From REEP01 sp964517265 (GTDB lineage: Bacteria > Pseudomonadota > Alphaproteobacteria > Rhodospirillales > Defluviicoccaceae): a DNA stretch of 55,186 nucleotides. The stretch spans positions 1 to 55,186 of the forward strand of contig CAZFBS010000018.1 in NCBI GenBank assembly GCA_964517265.1. Reading direction: 5' to 3'. Below, one piece after another: positions 8,794 through 17,268 of this stretch. Under the pieces are notes generated by a model. The model searched no databases and was not told the DNA's origin. It was given only the letters and a program-made list of their open reading frames with translations. How positions within the stretch are numbered: the stretch's first letter is position 1; each line of letters opens with the position of its first letter. The position numbers and the translations under genes were made by a program.

Positions 8794-10302
8794 TCAGAAC
8801 TGGTAGTAGACAAAGCTGGTTTCGCCGGCCATCAGGCCGATCGAGACGGCCAGCAGCAGCCATGTTGCCAGCGCCCACCGGGGGGACGGTTGCCAGACCC
8901 ACCCGAACCGGCCGCTGTTGAGCGATGGCAGGTCGGTGCTGATCCGGTGGTTGCACATGATCTGCTGGGTGTTGGGAAACAGCAGCGCGATCACCATCAA
9001 GCCGGCGATCAACAGAAGGGCTGGGCCCGCGGCGAGTGCGGACGCCGCTGGCGCAGCGAGGGGGCCGATCCCCGCCATTGCCGTCAGCATCATGAGTGCG
9101 GCGCCGACACTCTCCGCGCGGAAGAAGACCAGCCCGATGACGACCACCGCCATCGTCAGCAGCCAACCGGCTGGCTGCGGCAAGGCCGGCATCGCCGCCT
9201 CCCGCCAGGCGTGGTTGAAGGCCAGGGCAAAGCCGTGGATGAGACCGAAAACGATGAACGTCCAGCCCGCGCCATGCCAGATGCCGGCCAGCACGAACGT
9301 CAGCACCACCGGCAGCGCGACCGCCACAATGAAGCGCTTGGGCCGGCTGAAGCGTCCCTTGACCGCCCGGCGCATCAGGGAAAAGCCCATCGGCGTGTAA
9401 AGGTAGGTGGTGAAAAACCGCGTCATCGTCATGTGCCAGCGGCGCCAGAAGTCGATGATGCTGGTCGCTTTCAGCGGAGAGTTGAAGTTCAACGGCAGGC
9501 GGAAGCCGAACAGGTAGCCGATTCCCACGGCCATGTCGGAGTAGCCGGAAAAATCGAAGTAAAGCTGCAGGGTATAGGCGAGCGCGCCGATCCAGGCTCC
9601 GAGCGCATCGATCGCCGCTCCGCCGGCAACCGCGTTGAAGGTGCTATCCGCGTAGGGGGCGATGCTGTCCGCTAGCACCAGTTTCTTGAACAACCCGATC
9701 CCGAATACCGTCAGGGCGATGGCGATCCGCAGTGGATTGAACGGCGAGCGCTGCGCCTCCGCGAACTGCGGCAGCATCTCCTTCTGCAACAGGATCGGGC
9801 CGGCCGTCACACAAGGGAAGAACGAGCTGATCAGGAAAAAGTGGGAAAAGCGGAGATTCTGCAGCTGCCCGCTGTAGATCTCGCAAAGCACGCCGATCTG
9901 GATGAAGGTGAAGAAGGAAATGCCGACCAGATAGACGATCTGCAGATGCGGGGCTGCCGTCCCCAGAAGCGCATTCAGATTGTCGATCAGAAAATTGCTG
10001 TACTTGAAATAGATCAACAGGCCGAGATTGCAGGCGAGCGCCGCCATCAACAGCTTGAAGGCCGGCTTTGCCCGCTCCCGCTCCCGCGCTCGGAGCAGGA
10101 GAAGGGCGAACCCGTAATTGACGGTGATCGAGCCGGCGAGAACGGCGGCATGGAGCAGGCTCCACTGCGCGTAGAAGACGAGCGAAGCTGCGGCCAGCCA
10201 GACGATGCCCGCCTGCCAACCGCGCCAGCGGACGACGACACCAAAGCCGAGAAAGCAGAGAGGGAGGAAACCGAAAATGAACGCATAAGAATGGAACAGC
10301 AT
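8794..10302 (-). CDS. MBOAT-family membrane O-acyltransferase (DltB/AlgI-like)
   Basis: 502 residues with about 11 hydrophobic segments. The MBOAT core is clear: FYAQWSLL near the N-terminus, LQLYFDFSGYSDMAVGIGYLFG (248-269, shortened signature YFDFSGYSDMA), FWRRWHMT (His 290) and the catalytic IWHGAGW (His 343), with a second conserved His at 356. Such proteins move an acyl or aminoacyl group across the cytoplasmic membrane to an extracytoplasmic hydroxyl. Next to the carrier/adenylation genes and the SGNH protein it fits DltB. AlgI-like alginate acetylation is a possible alternative, but no alginate genes are nearby. Confidence 0.9.
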   Translation of the reverse strand: MLFHSYAFIFGFLPLCFLGFGVVVRWRGWQAGIVWLAAASLVFYAQWSLLHAAVLAGSITVNYGFALLLLRARERERAKPAFKLLMAALACNLGLLIYFKYSNFLIDNLNALLGTAAPHLQIVYLVGISFFTFIQIGVLCEIYSGQLQNLRFSHFFLISSFFPCVTAGPILLQKEMLPQFAEAQRSPFNPLRIAIALTVFGIGLFKKLVLADSIAPYADSTFNAVAGGAAIDALGAWIGALAYTLQLYFDFSGYSDMAVGIGYLFGFRLPLNFNSPLKATSIIDFWRRWHMTMTRFFTTYLYTPMGFSLMRRAVKGRFSRPKRFIVAVALPVVLTFVLAGIWHGAGWTFIVFGLIHGFALAFNHAWREAAMPALPQPAGWLLTMAVVVIGLVFFRAESVGAALMMLTAMAGIGPLAAPAASALAAGPALLLIAGLMVIALLFPNTQQIMCNHRISTDLPSLNSGRFGWVWQPSPRWALATWLLLAVSIGLMAGETSFVYYQF

Positions 10303-10303
10303 G

Positions 10304-10513
10304 TCTCAACTCCCCGCGATGGTGCGATGGGGCGATCCGGTGAGCGATCCGGTGAGCGNNNNNNNNNNNNNNNNNNNNNNNNNNNNNNNNNNNNNNNNNN
10401 NNNNNNNNNNNNNNNNNNNNNNNNNNNNNNNNNNNNNNNNNNNNNNNNNNNNNNNNNNTCTCAACTCCCCGCGATGGTGCGATGGGGCGATCCGGTGAGC
10501 GATCCGGTGAGCG
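10304..10513. repeat. 100-N gap flanked by an exact 55-bp direct repeat (likely a false scaffold gap)
   Basis: Positions 10304-10358 and 10459-10513 are identical (55 bases, starting TCTCAACTCCCC), and the Ns fill exactly 10359-10458. The repeat ends in two tandem 12-mers GATCCGGTGAGC. Two contig ends that overlap but were not merged would give exactly this picture, so the true genome probably has one copy and no gap. The downstream gene then ends normally (stop at 10461-10463). Confidence 0.85.
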
Positions 10514-11780
10514 GTCCGGCGCCGGCAGCGCCCGCCGCCGGAATCCGGTCGAGGATCCGTTTCAGGCAGGCGGCATTGCTGTGATTGGAGTCGATGAACA
10601 TGCCGGCATCGCAGCCGACGGACGTCGCATCGAAGCTTCCGACGACATCAAGGCGATGCTTGGCGGCGAGGTGAGCGACCACCTCGGTGATCCGATCGAG
10701 TCCCTCCATGTACGCCGTGCCGCGGACGGCTGCCGAGTAGGCGGGATGAAACGGCGGGTGTGCCAGGACCACCCGGACGCCGTGCTCGCCAAGAAACCCG
10801 AGCAGTCGGTCGAGCGCCTCGACGGCGTACGGATCCACGGCAATCGTTTGGCCTCGCCAGAACGCCGCGTCTTGTGCGGCTTCCCGCAAGGCTCGCTCCT
10901 CGGTGAACATCTCGACGTGCTGTCGCGACCAGAGCACGGAGCCGCTCCTGCGGACGATGTCGAGACGATCCAGAATGGCGGCGTTGGTCGGTCCCGGCCG
11001 CTTATCGGCGAGGAGCATCTGCCAGCCGCCCTCCCAAGCCGCTCGGAGCGACAGAAGATCGACCCACTTGCGCCAGCGCAGTGTCTGCCACCACGGATGG
11101 GTTGGCAGGCCGAGCCGCCGTGCCATCTGCCTGTACTCGGGAACGTAGCTGAGCCAGCGCTCATCGGTGCGGTCTTGAACCGGAAGGAACGTCAGATCGC
11201 GGACGCTGATGAGGAACGTCTTTGGCAGCCGATTGTTCGACACGAACAACTCGGCACTGGCGAGAATATCTTCGAAATAATCACGATGAACGTGGGCGTT
11301 GTAGACAAACTGGTTCGGCACCAACTCGGCGTGCGCTTCCTGCCAGTGGCTGGCCCCGATGACAACGAGATCCGGCGTCCGGGTCATTTGTGCGACGTGC
11401 GCGCGGCGCAGGGCACGAATGTCGAAGTTGACGTCGAAGACCGCATAGTCGTGGCCGGATTCGAACATTCGCGCCACCCGGGCGTGGCCTGACGTCCCGT
11501 AGATCAGCGGGTTCAGTACGAGGTTTGCCGCGATGACTCCGAGCCAAAGCACCACCAGGGTACAGGCGACGATCGCAAGATAGGAGGCCGCCGGGTCGGG
11601 AATCGCCGCCCCCTCATCGAGGGGGGGCAGCGCGTTTCGGGTGAAAGGTTGATCTCCGAGCCGCCGGCCGGTTTCGCCGCGGTCCAGAATGCGCCGATCC
11701 TGGGTGGCGCTGCGGCGCTCGCCGGCTCGCTCTGGAGTCGGGGCCGCAGCTTGGTTTGCAGCATCGTGCGCAGGGGACAC
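10461..11780 (-). CDS. Membrane-anchored SGNH-hydrolase-like protein (DltD/AlgX-like)
   Basis: 439 residues. A polar, Pro/Arg-rich N-terminus (about 1-60) precedes one transmembrane segment (about 65-90) and an extracytoplasmic domain. VVIGASHWQEAH puts the nucleophile at Ser134 and FIDSNHSN gives the Asp397-x-x-His400 pair, the SGNH triad found in DltD and AlgJ/X proteins. The C-terminus carries an LTGSLTGS duplication encoded by the 12-bp tandem repeat. It is first in the Dlt-like block and would complete transfer of the aminoacyl group to a surface polymer. The start is uncertain: the frame opens with GTG 11780 and has no strong ribosome site. Confidence 0.72.
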   Translation of the reverse strand: MSPAHDAANQAAAPTPERAGERRSATQDRRILDRGETGRRLGDQPFTRNALPPLDEGAAIPDPAASYLAIVACTLVVLWLGVIAANLVLNPLIYGTSGHARVARMFESGHDYAVFDVNFDIRALRRAHVAQMTRTPDLVVIGASHWQEAHAELVPNQFVYNAHVHRDYFEDILASAELFVSNNRLPKTFLISVRDLTFLPVQDRTDERWLSYVPEYRQMARRLGLPTHPWWQTLRWRKWVDLLSLRAAWEGGWQMLLADKRPGPTNAAILDRLDIVRRSGSVLWSRQHVEMFTEERALREAAQDAAFWRGQTIAVDPYAVEALDRLLGFLGEHGVRVVLAHPPFHPAYSAAVRGTAYMEGLDRITEVVAHLAAKHRLDVVGSFDATSVGCDAGMFIDSNHSNAACLKRILDRIPAAGAAGAGPLTGSLTGSPHRTIAGS

Positions 11781-11980
11781 GGCCGGGTGCCTTCATCTGT
11801 TCGATACGTGAAGGCTGGCTTACACCTCGACTGAATAAGATTCTGTTAAGCGGCACATGTGTGACATGGATGCCGGCAGGGGTCGGGTTTCGCCGTTTTT
11901 TCCGCCACCGGACGGCGCGTGCACGGTGGCGGCACACGGTTGTGTTTTGATCCATTATTCGTTATATTTTTGGGGACCGA

Positions 11981-12382
11981 ATGCAGATTGATCTCGAATT
12001 ATACGAAACACCAGAAGGTCACGCAGAGGATCTCGGCCGCTTCATGGATGATTTTGTCGCGGTGGCGAAATCAGGCTCGGCAGCCCATGACACGGTGTGG
12101 GCGGGCCTGATCACTTTGATGGATCTGGGGCAGAAGAACGCGGATGAGGTGAGGAGCCACTTGGTCACCTGCACACTCTGGCGATGGTTCGATGACTTGG
12201 CGGTCTTAAGGACGCCCGGCGAGCCATGCGTGTTTTTCAGCGTGGTGCAGGATGAGGATGAAGGGCCGGCAGCGATGCGCATCTACGCGTTCGGCGCTGC
12301 GCTCCGGCTGTTGGCACCGGACGAGGCAAAGTGGGAAGCGAAGATCCTGGCGCGCTGTCGCTCCCTCGGTCTGTGTCAATGA
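11981..12382 (+). CDS. Hypothetical protein, first gene of a three-gene cassette
   Basis: 133 residues, acidic, with no signal or membrane segment. I do not recognise a family. The middle (THTLWRWFDDL-like, then FFSVVQDEDEG and MRIYAFGAALRLL) and the end (EAKWEAKILARCRSLG) have the beta-rich then helical outline of small RelE/HigB-type toxins, but no catalytic motif can be claimed. The preceding 40 bases are AT-rich and could hold the cassette promoter. The XRE gene follows 37 bases downstream, an order (small protein, then HTH) typical of HigBA pairs. Confidence 0.6.
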   Translation: MQIDLELYETPEGHAEDLGRFMDDFVAVAKSGSAAHDTVWAGLITLMDLGQKNADEVRSHLVTCTLWRWFDDLAVLRTPGEPCVFFSVVQDEDEGPAAMRIYAFGAALRLLAPDEAKWEAKILARCRSLGLCQ

Positions 12383-12419
12383 GAAGGGCAACGAGAAGAA
12401 TGAGAAGGAGGCTTTTGCC

Positions 12420-13193
12420 ATGAAGATCGAGGTGAGGAAAGCGGGCGCCGCGCCGACGGAGCTTACGTGCGAGAATGTAGTGGCTCGGCGGAGGATGGCG
12501 CCGTCCCATCGGGCGGGCGTGAAGGACCTGATGACGGCGCTGGAGCGCGAGCACCCCGATCTCGCCGCGCAGGCACCCCTGTCGAGCGCTGCGGTGGAAG
12601 CCGGTGATCTGGTGCGCTCAATGCGGTTGGCGGCGAACATGCCTCAGCGAAAACTGGCGCAGGCCGCGGGTCTGCGGCAACCGGCCCTCAGCGCGATCGA
12701 GCGCGGAGAGGGAAAGGATGGGCCGACCTACCGGACGCTTCGTGACTTGGCGGAGGCGCTCGGGATGCGAATTGCGTTGGTGCCGAAAGAGGAAGGGGCA
12801 ATGGCCGCCGCCTCGCCCACGGAAACTTCGAAGGAAACTCCTGAAATGGCCGACGTGCTGAGCTCGTTGGAAAAGTGGCTTGCTTCCGAAGGAGGATTGC
12901 CGGGGAATCTCGATTGGACGCGGGTCAACGTTCTCGTCGTCGGGCCTCACGGGGTTGTGCGGGAGCGTTCTCCGGTCAAGCGAAGCCTCTACCGGATGGG
13001 TGATGATGTCCGGTTCATCCATGGTGGCCGTTATACCAATCGGATGAGCGTCGATCTCTTGGACGGAGAGGAGGTCGACATCGTCAACACCGGAGAGGGG
13101 GTTGTCGTCGCGCTCGAATTTCCGGACGTCGCCGCTCAGGATGATGAACGCGGAGCGAATGATGACAGGATGATGACAAATGACGACAGATGA
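12420..13193 (+). CDS. XRE-family HTH protein with C-terminal extension
   Basis: 257 residues. A helix-turn-helix of the XRE/HigA type lies at about 66-125 (MRLAANMPQRKLAQAAGLRQ, then ALSAIERGEG and LRDLAEALGMRIALV). An unassigned domain from about 150 (SLEKWLASEGGLPGNLDW, RVNVLVVGPHG) ends in a repetitive Asp/Arg/Met tail. ATG 12420 follows AAGGAGG at 8 bases; the frame upstream of it belongs to the preceding gene's DNA. It probably autoregulates the cassette. The DNA encoding the tail (13140-13200) is a run of GATGACA-like repeats that also carries the ribosome site of the next gene. Confidence 0.8.
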   Translation: MKIEVRKAGAAPTELTCENVVARRRMAPSHRAGVKDLMTALEREHPDLAAQAPLSSAAVEAGDLVRSMRLAANMPQRKLAQAAGLRQPALSAIERGEGKDGPTYRTLRDLAEALGMRIALVPKEEGAMAAASPTETSKETPEMADVLSSLEKWLASEGGLPGNLDWTRVNVLVVGPHGVVRERSPVKRSLYRMGDDVRFIHGGRYTNRMSVDLLDGEEVDIVNTGEGVVVALEFPDVAAQDDERGANDDRMMTNDDR

Positions 13194-13202
13194 GGACAAA
13201 GG

Positions 13203-13508
13203 ATGATCGATTGGCTCGGCGCAATCGAGCTCATTGGCGGAATTCTGGGAATTCTGGGTTCGATTGTTCTCGCTATCCCTGCGGCATTCGATCTGAAAAA
13301 CAGACGATTCTGGGATCGGCTCGGCCAGCTGAAGTCGATCGCAGGCGTCAGCCCGCCCGACGTGCAGGCCCTGCAGCAGTTGCTTCTCAATGACGTGCTG
13401 GGCAGCTACCGGCTCCACGCATGGTGCACCATGGGCGGCGGCATGCTCCTGGCCGTCGGATTCGGCTTGATTGCGGCCGCCGGAGGGGTCCGCGTGAGTG
13501 GCGGGTGA
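13203..13508 (+). CDS. Small two-helix membrane protein, third gene of the cassette
   Basis: 101 residues. Hydrophobic segments at about 5-28 (LGAIELIGGILGILGSIVLA) and 76-96 flank a basic, Leu-rich cytoplasmic or periplasmic loop. No family is recognised. The gene starts 9 bases after the XRE stop and so is probably co-transcribed. A small membrane protein behind a possible toxin/HTH pair could be an effector or an anchoring partner, but that is inference only. Confidence 0.6.
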   Translation: MIDWLGAIELIGGILGILGSIVLAIPAAFDLKNRRFWDRLGQLKSIAGVSPPDVQALQQLLLNDVLGSYRLHAWCTMGGGMLLAVGFGLIAAAGGVRVSGG

Positions 13509-13550
13509 TATTCCCTTGCGCCATCCCGACTCTCCTTTCGTCTCCGCCTC

Positions 13551-13600
13551 GTGGATCGGATTCCTCGCTTCGTTCCCAAGCGGAGAATCAGTCGATCCAC
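13551..13600. repeat. Long imperfect inverted repeat
   Basis: GTGGATCG (13551-13558) pairs with CGATCCAC (13593-13600), and inner arms GATTC and CGCTT pair with GAATC and AAGCG, giving a ~50-base hairpin with small bulges between convergent genes. It probably stabilises or ends one or both transcripts. Confidence 0.5.
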
Positions 13601-13629
13601 CAAGCCGTTGATCTGGTGGTTCGATTCAG

Positions 13630-13654
13630 CTGACGGATGGACCTCATCCGTCAG
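13630..13654. terminator. Hairpin at a convergent junction, probable bidirectional terminator
   Basis: A perfect 10-bp stem CTGACGGATG/CATCCGTCAG encloses the loop GACCT, ten bases from the dctM stop. There is no T tract on either side, so it may not be a classical Rho-independent terminator. Confidence 0.5.
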
Positions 13655-13664
13655 CATCAAACCA

Positions 13665-14966
13665 CTAGCGGCCGGTCTGGTTGGGCAACCAGACGGCGAT
13701 GTCCGGGAATACGACGATGAGGCCGACGGCCAGCAGGAGAATGAAAAAGAACGGCGCCGCCGCCCGGGTCAGATAGAGGATGTTGTGCCCGGTCAGTCCT
13801 TGCAGGGCGAACAGATTGAAGCCCACCGGCGGCGTGATCTGCGACATCTCCACGACGATCGCCAGGTAGACGCCGAACCAGATCCGATCGATGCCGGCCT
13901 GCTCGATCATCGGCAGGATCACTGCGGTGGTCAGGACGACGATCGAGATGCCATCGAGAAAGCAGCCGAGAACGATGAAGAAAACCGTCAGCACACAGAT
14001 CAGCAACGTCGGGCTGAGCTGCATCGTCCCGATCCACTCTGCCAGCGCTCGCGGGATTCCGGTAAAGCCCATGACGACGGTCAGGAACGAAGCTGCGGCG
14101 AGGATGAAGGTGATCATGCACGAGGTACGGATGGCACTGAACAGCCCCTCGATGAATCCGGCCCGGGTCAGCGAGCCGGAAAGCCATCCGATCAGCAGGG
14201 CGAGCCCGACACCGACAGCGGCGGCATCGGTCGGGCTGGCAAAGCCAAGATAAATGGAGCCGAGGACGCCGAAGATCAGCAACAGGATCGGGAGCAGGCG
14301 GATGCTGCGGCGGACGATGTTGCCACCCAGGATGGGGTCGTTCTGTTTGGGGATCTGGCCGGGATTGAACACCGACCAGAGGATCACGTATCCGACGAAG
14401 AGAACCAGCAGCAGCAGGCCGGGAAGCACGCCGGCGAGGAACAGGCGAACGATCGATTCCTCGATCGCCACGCCATACACGATCAGAATGACCGAAGGCG
14501 GGATCAGAAATCCGACGGTTCCGGAGCCGGCGAGGGAGCCCAGCACCAGCGGCGGAGGATACCCGCGTTTCAGCAGCTCGGGGACCGACATCTTGCCGAT
14601 GGTCGCGGCGGTTGCGACCGACGATCCGGAGACCGCGGCGAACAGGCCGCAGCCGAGGATGTTGACATGCACGAGCCCGCCCGGGATCCACCGCATCCAC
14701 GGTGCAAGCCCATTGAACAAGTCCTCGGAGATACGGGAGCGGGACAGAATCTCGCCCATCCAGATGAACATCGGAATGGCCGCCAACGGCCATGCATTGC
14801 TCGACCCCCAGATGGAAGTGGCCATCACTTGTGCGACGGGAACCGAAGTGAAAAGAGTCATCCCGATGAACGCGACTCCCAACAGGCAAAACGCGATCCA
14901 GATGCCGCTCCCAAGAAGAGCGAAGAAAACGATCAGCAGAACCGCGGAATATCCAAGCTCTTCCAT
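13665..14966 (-). CDS. dctM: TRAP transporter large permease (DctM family)
   Basis: 433 residues with about 12 hydrophobic segments, the usual size of DctM. Family features are the N-terminal hydrophobic pair, the AIPMFIWMGEILSRS-type stretch, AAVSGSSVATAATIG, PELLKRGYPPPLVLGSLAGSGTVGFLIPPSV, and a C-terminal EMSQITPPVGFNLF repeat-like motif. It forms the sodium- or proton-coupled channel half of a tripartite ATP-independent importer. ATG 14966 follows the DctQ stop by 99 bases. The substrate, an organic acid for most TRAP systems, cannot be read from the sequence. Confidence 0.93.
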   Translation of the reverse strand: MEELGYSAVLLIVFFALLGSGIWIAFCLLGVAFIGMTLFTSVPVAQVMATSIWGSSNAWPLAAIPMFIWMGEILSRSRISEDLFNGLAPWMRWIPGGLVHVNILGCGLFAAVSGSSVATAATIGKMSVPELLKRGYPPPLVLGSLAGSGTVGFLIPPSVILIVYGVAIEESIVRLFLAGVLPGLLLLVLFVGYVILWSVFNPGQIPKQNDPILGGNIVRRSIRLLPILLLIFGVLGSIYLGFASPTDAAAVGVGLALLIGWLSGSLTRAGFIEGLFSAIRTSCMITFILAAASFLTVVMGFTGIPRALAEWIGTMQLSPTLLICVLTVFFIVLGCFLDGISIVVLTTAVILPMIEQAGIDRIWFGVYLAIVVEMSQITPPVGFNLFALQGLTGHNILYLTRAAAPFFFILLLAVGLIVVFPDIAVWLPNQTGR

Positions 14967-15065
14967 GGGGTGTCCTTGAAGGGTTGTCGGCCCGGATTTG
15001 GGGGTGAACGCCGGGCAGCGATCGATCCTGTTGCGGATGCGCGCCTGAGCGCAATGCTCTGCTCG

Positions 15066-15707
15066 TCAGGCTGCGGAGATCTTTTCCATGTCGTTGTGCG
15101 CCACTGCGGCCAGATTCCAGATCGGCTGCGGTTGCGGGACCGGCGTCGCAATCCCGTCCCCGGCGCGATTTTCGGGTGGATGGGCAGTTGCTGTTGCGGA
15201 AAACGCACCCACGGCGAACTCCACGGTCCGGTCTATCACGGCGATCGACAGGACGATGGAGCCGACGGCCATGGCCAACTGCGGGATCCACAAGGGAATC
15301 GCAACCATCCCCGGGGTGACGTCGCCAAAACGAGCCGAGTCGACGACATGGAGGACGGAGGACCAGCTGAAGAAAAGGCTGATCAGACAGGCCACGCCAA
15401 GGCACCAAGCCTCGAGCCATGTTCGTCCACGGCCGGAGACCGCACGGATGAGGAGACTGACGCGAATGTGGCCGTCGGTCCTGAAGGTGTAGCCGAGCCC
15501 CAGGAACGATGCGCCGGCGAACGCGTAGCCGGCAAGATGGGCGTAGGACGGAATCGCAAGGCTGATCGGGGTGTTCCACAGCCAACCGCTCAGATCGCTG
15601 AGGAGATTGGCGCCCACTTGCAGCATGACAATCAGACAGCTGGTGGCGAGGAAGGCTGCCGCCAGCCCCCCGCTCGCGACGTAGAGCCCATCAAGAAACT
15701 TGCGCAT
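15066..15707 (-). CDS. dctQ: TRAP transporter small permease (DctQ family)
   Basis: 213 residues with four membrane segments, the DctQ topology, including GYAFAGASFLGLGYTFRTDGHIRVSLL, whose RTDGHIRV portion is the family signature. I start it at ATG 15707 because AAGGAGA lies six bases upstream; the frame continues to 15851 but that stretch is compositionally poor. The C-terminal tail of about 50 residues is long and Pro/Ala-rich, somewhat unusual for the family. It bridges the DctP receptor and the DctM channel. Confidence 0.9.
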   Translation of the reverse strand: MRKFLDGLYVASGGLAAAFLATSCLIVMLQVGANLLSDLSGWLWNTPISLAIPSYAHLAGYAFAGASFLGLGYTFRTDGHIRVSLLIRAVSGRGRTWLEAWCLGVACLISLFFSWSSVLHVVDSARFGDVTPGMVAIPLWIPQLAMAVGSIVLSIAVIDRTVEFAVGAFSATATAHPPENRAGDGIATPVPQPQPIWNLAAVAHNDMEKISAA

Positions 15708-15857
15708 CTGCGATCTCCTTTTCGACGCTGGCACGGTCGGATCGGTCGCCTCGCATGCGAGGTGCAGCTCGGGGCGCCACGAGCCCAGGAATGTCTTTGT
15801 CCTGCGGAAGGAAGGCATGGACGTCGCCGGCTCCTCGGGGCTTCCCGGCACCGGACC

Positions 15858-16892
15858 TCACTGAGCCCCCTGGCGAGCCCGAAACTCCGCGATGATCGCC
15901 AGGGCGTCGGTGCCGGCATGGGCTGCCCAGTCGGCCGCCATCAGGCGGCCGAATTTTTGCAATCCCGCTGCCAGCTCGGCGCTGGGATCGCGGACATCGA
16001 GGCCTTGTGCCTTGAGCTCGACAACCTTTGCTTCGGTTTCTGCTTTGCTCATCGCCCATCCCCGCTGTTCGGCTGCGGTGGCCGCTGCCAGAATTGCCTC
16101 ACGGTCGCTGTTGCTCAGCGCGCGGAATGCCCGTGTGTTGACGACGACGATGTTCTTCGGCAGCCATGCGCGGGTGTGGTAATAATGGGTCAGGAACTCC
16201 CAGGCTCGCGAACTCACTCCGGTCGATGCGGAGGTGATCATCGCATCGATCCGGCCGGTGGAGAACGCCTGAGGAATGTCGGTGACTTCCACCTGGGTCG
16301 GGACGGCGCCGACGAGGCCGGCAAGACGTTCCTGCGCGGAATTGTAGGTGCGCAGTTTAACCCCCCGAAGGTCTTCGACCCTTTCCACCTGGCGGCGGGT
16401 GTAGAGAGCTTGAGGTGGCCATGGAACGGCGAACAGCACCGTAAGCCCCTCGGCCCCGAGCAGCGTCTGAATGGATGGCCTGGAGACCTGCCACAGAATG
16501 GCGGCATCTTCATAGGTGGTGGCCAGGAACGGAATCGAGTCGAGTTGAAACAACGGGCTTTCGTTTGCCAACTGCGAGAGCAGAAATTCTCCGATCGGAA
16601 CCTGACCGGAGCGCACCGATTTCTTGATTTCTGGATGCTTGAACAGGGAGCCGGCGCTATGCACCTTGATGTCGACACGCCCCTCGGTCGCAGCCTTCAC
16701 CTCTCTAGCGAACTGCTCGAGATTGATCGTATGAAAACTGGTGACGGGGTATGCCGTCGGCATATGCCAGGTTGCCGCCGTCCCCACTGCCGGCCAGAAC
16801 GGAAGGCCGATCGACAAAAGGGCGACTGCTCCCAGCCTGATGACCCGCAGGACGCATTTGCTCGCTTTGCCGTTCCAAATACTTCGGATCAT
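15858..16892 (-). CDS. dctP: TRAP transporter substrate-binding protein (DctP family)
   Basis: 344 residues with a Sec signal peptide (about 1-38, ending in AVGTAA). The periplasmic domain has DctP features: AREVKAATEGRVDIKVHSAGSLF shortened to EGRVDIKVHSAG, LFQLDSIPFL, LRGVKLRTYNS carrying the substrate-carboxylate arginine region, and a VTDIPQAFSTGRIDAM motif. ATG 16892 is preceded by AAGGGAG at eight bases. It is first in the dctP-dctQ-dctM unit, with 150 non-coding bases before dctQ, common where the receptor is made in excess. The substrate is unknown. Confidence 0.92.
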   Translation of the reverse strand: MIRSIWNGKASKCVLRVIRLGAVALLSIGLPFWPAVGTAATWHMPTAYPVTSFHTINLEQFAREVKAATEGRVDIKVHSAGSLFKHPEIKKSVRSGQVPIGEFLLSQLANESPLFQLDSIPFLATTYEDAAILWQVSRPSIQTLLGAEGLTVLFAVPWPPQALYTRRQVERVEDLRGVKLRTYNSAQERLAGLVGAVPTQVEVTDIPQAFSTGRIDAMITSASTGVSSRAWEFLTHYYHTRAWLPKNIVVVNTRAFRALSNSDREAILAAATAAEQRGWAMSKAETEAKVVELKAQGLDVRDPSAELAAGLQKFGRLMAADWAAHAGTDALAIIAEFRARQGAQ

Positions 16893-16992
16893 TCGGGACT
16901 CCCTTCTGAATGAACTTCGATCCAACCGACTTTCTGTATTGCCAATACTTTTTTCAGGAAAATCAAAAAATTAAAGTGAATTGATGTATATT

Positions 16993-17256
16993 TTAAAAGA
17001 ATACAAACCTAATCATCAAGGCTATTATTGTCCATATACAAATACCTGTTGGTATGGCGATGTATGCCATGCAGGTTTCAATCCCGAGTGGTTGTTTTTC
17101 TGGCTCTATTTCTAATTTTATAACCTCAGTCGATTGACTGGGCTTCATCAAACGGGTGGCGTTGATCTCTGGTATGACCACACGTTCAACAGGGAAGTCG
17201 CTGACGTTTTGCAAATCCAAAATGGGTTCAATGCCAATATGTTTCTGTAGTTCCAT
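16993..17256 (-). CDS. Small tail-anchored membrane protein of unknown function
   Basis: 87 residues: a soluble, acidic N-terminal half and one C-terminal membrane helix (about 62-87, IPTGICIWTIIALMIRFVFF). It is 12 bases downstream of the REC-PAS-GGDEF-EAL gene with an AAGGACGAGG ribosome site, so it is almost certainly co-expressed. No family is recognised. Its codons and the following 90 bases are much more AT-rich than the neighbours, suggesting either recent gain or weak constraint. A membrane tether for the c-di-GMP protein is a guess. Confidence 0.55.
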   Translation of the reverse strand: MELQKHIGIEPILDLQNVSDFPVERVVIPEINATRLMKPSQSTEVIKLEIEPEKQPLGIETCMAYIAIPTGICIWTIIALMIRFVFF

Positions 17257-17268
17257 GGATCCTCGTCC

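Noticed and set aside
13551..16913. 1120-codon open frame on the plus strand
   Set aside because: It lies antisense to dctM, dctQ and dctP, whose protein families are certain. Its composition (Arg, Gln, Asp, Gly rich) is typical of GC-rich shadow frames.
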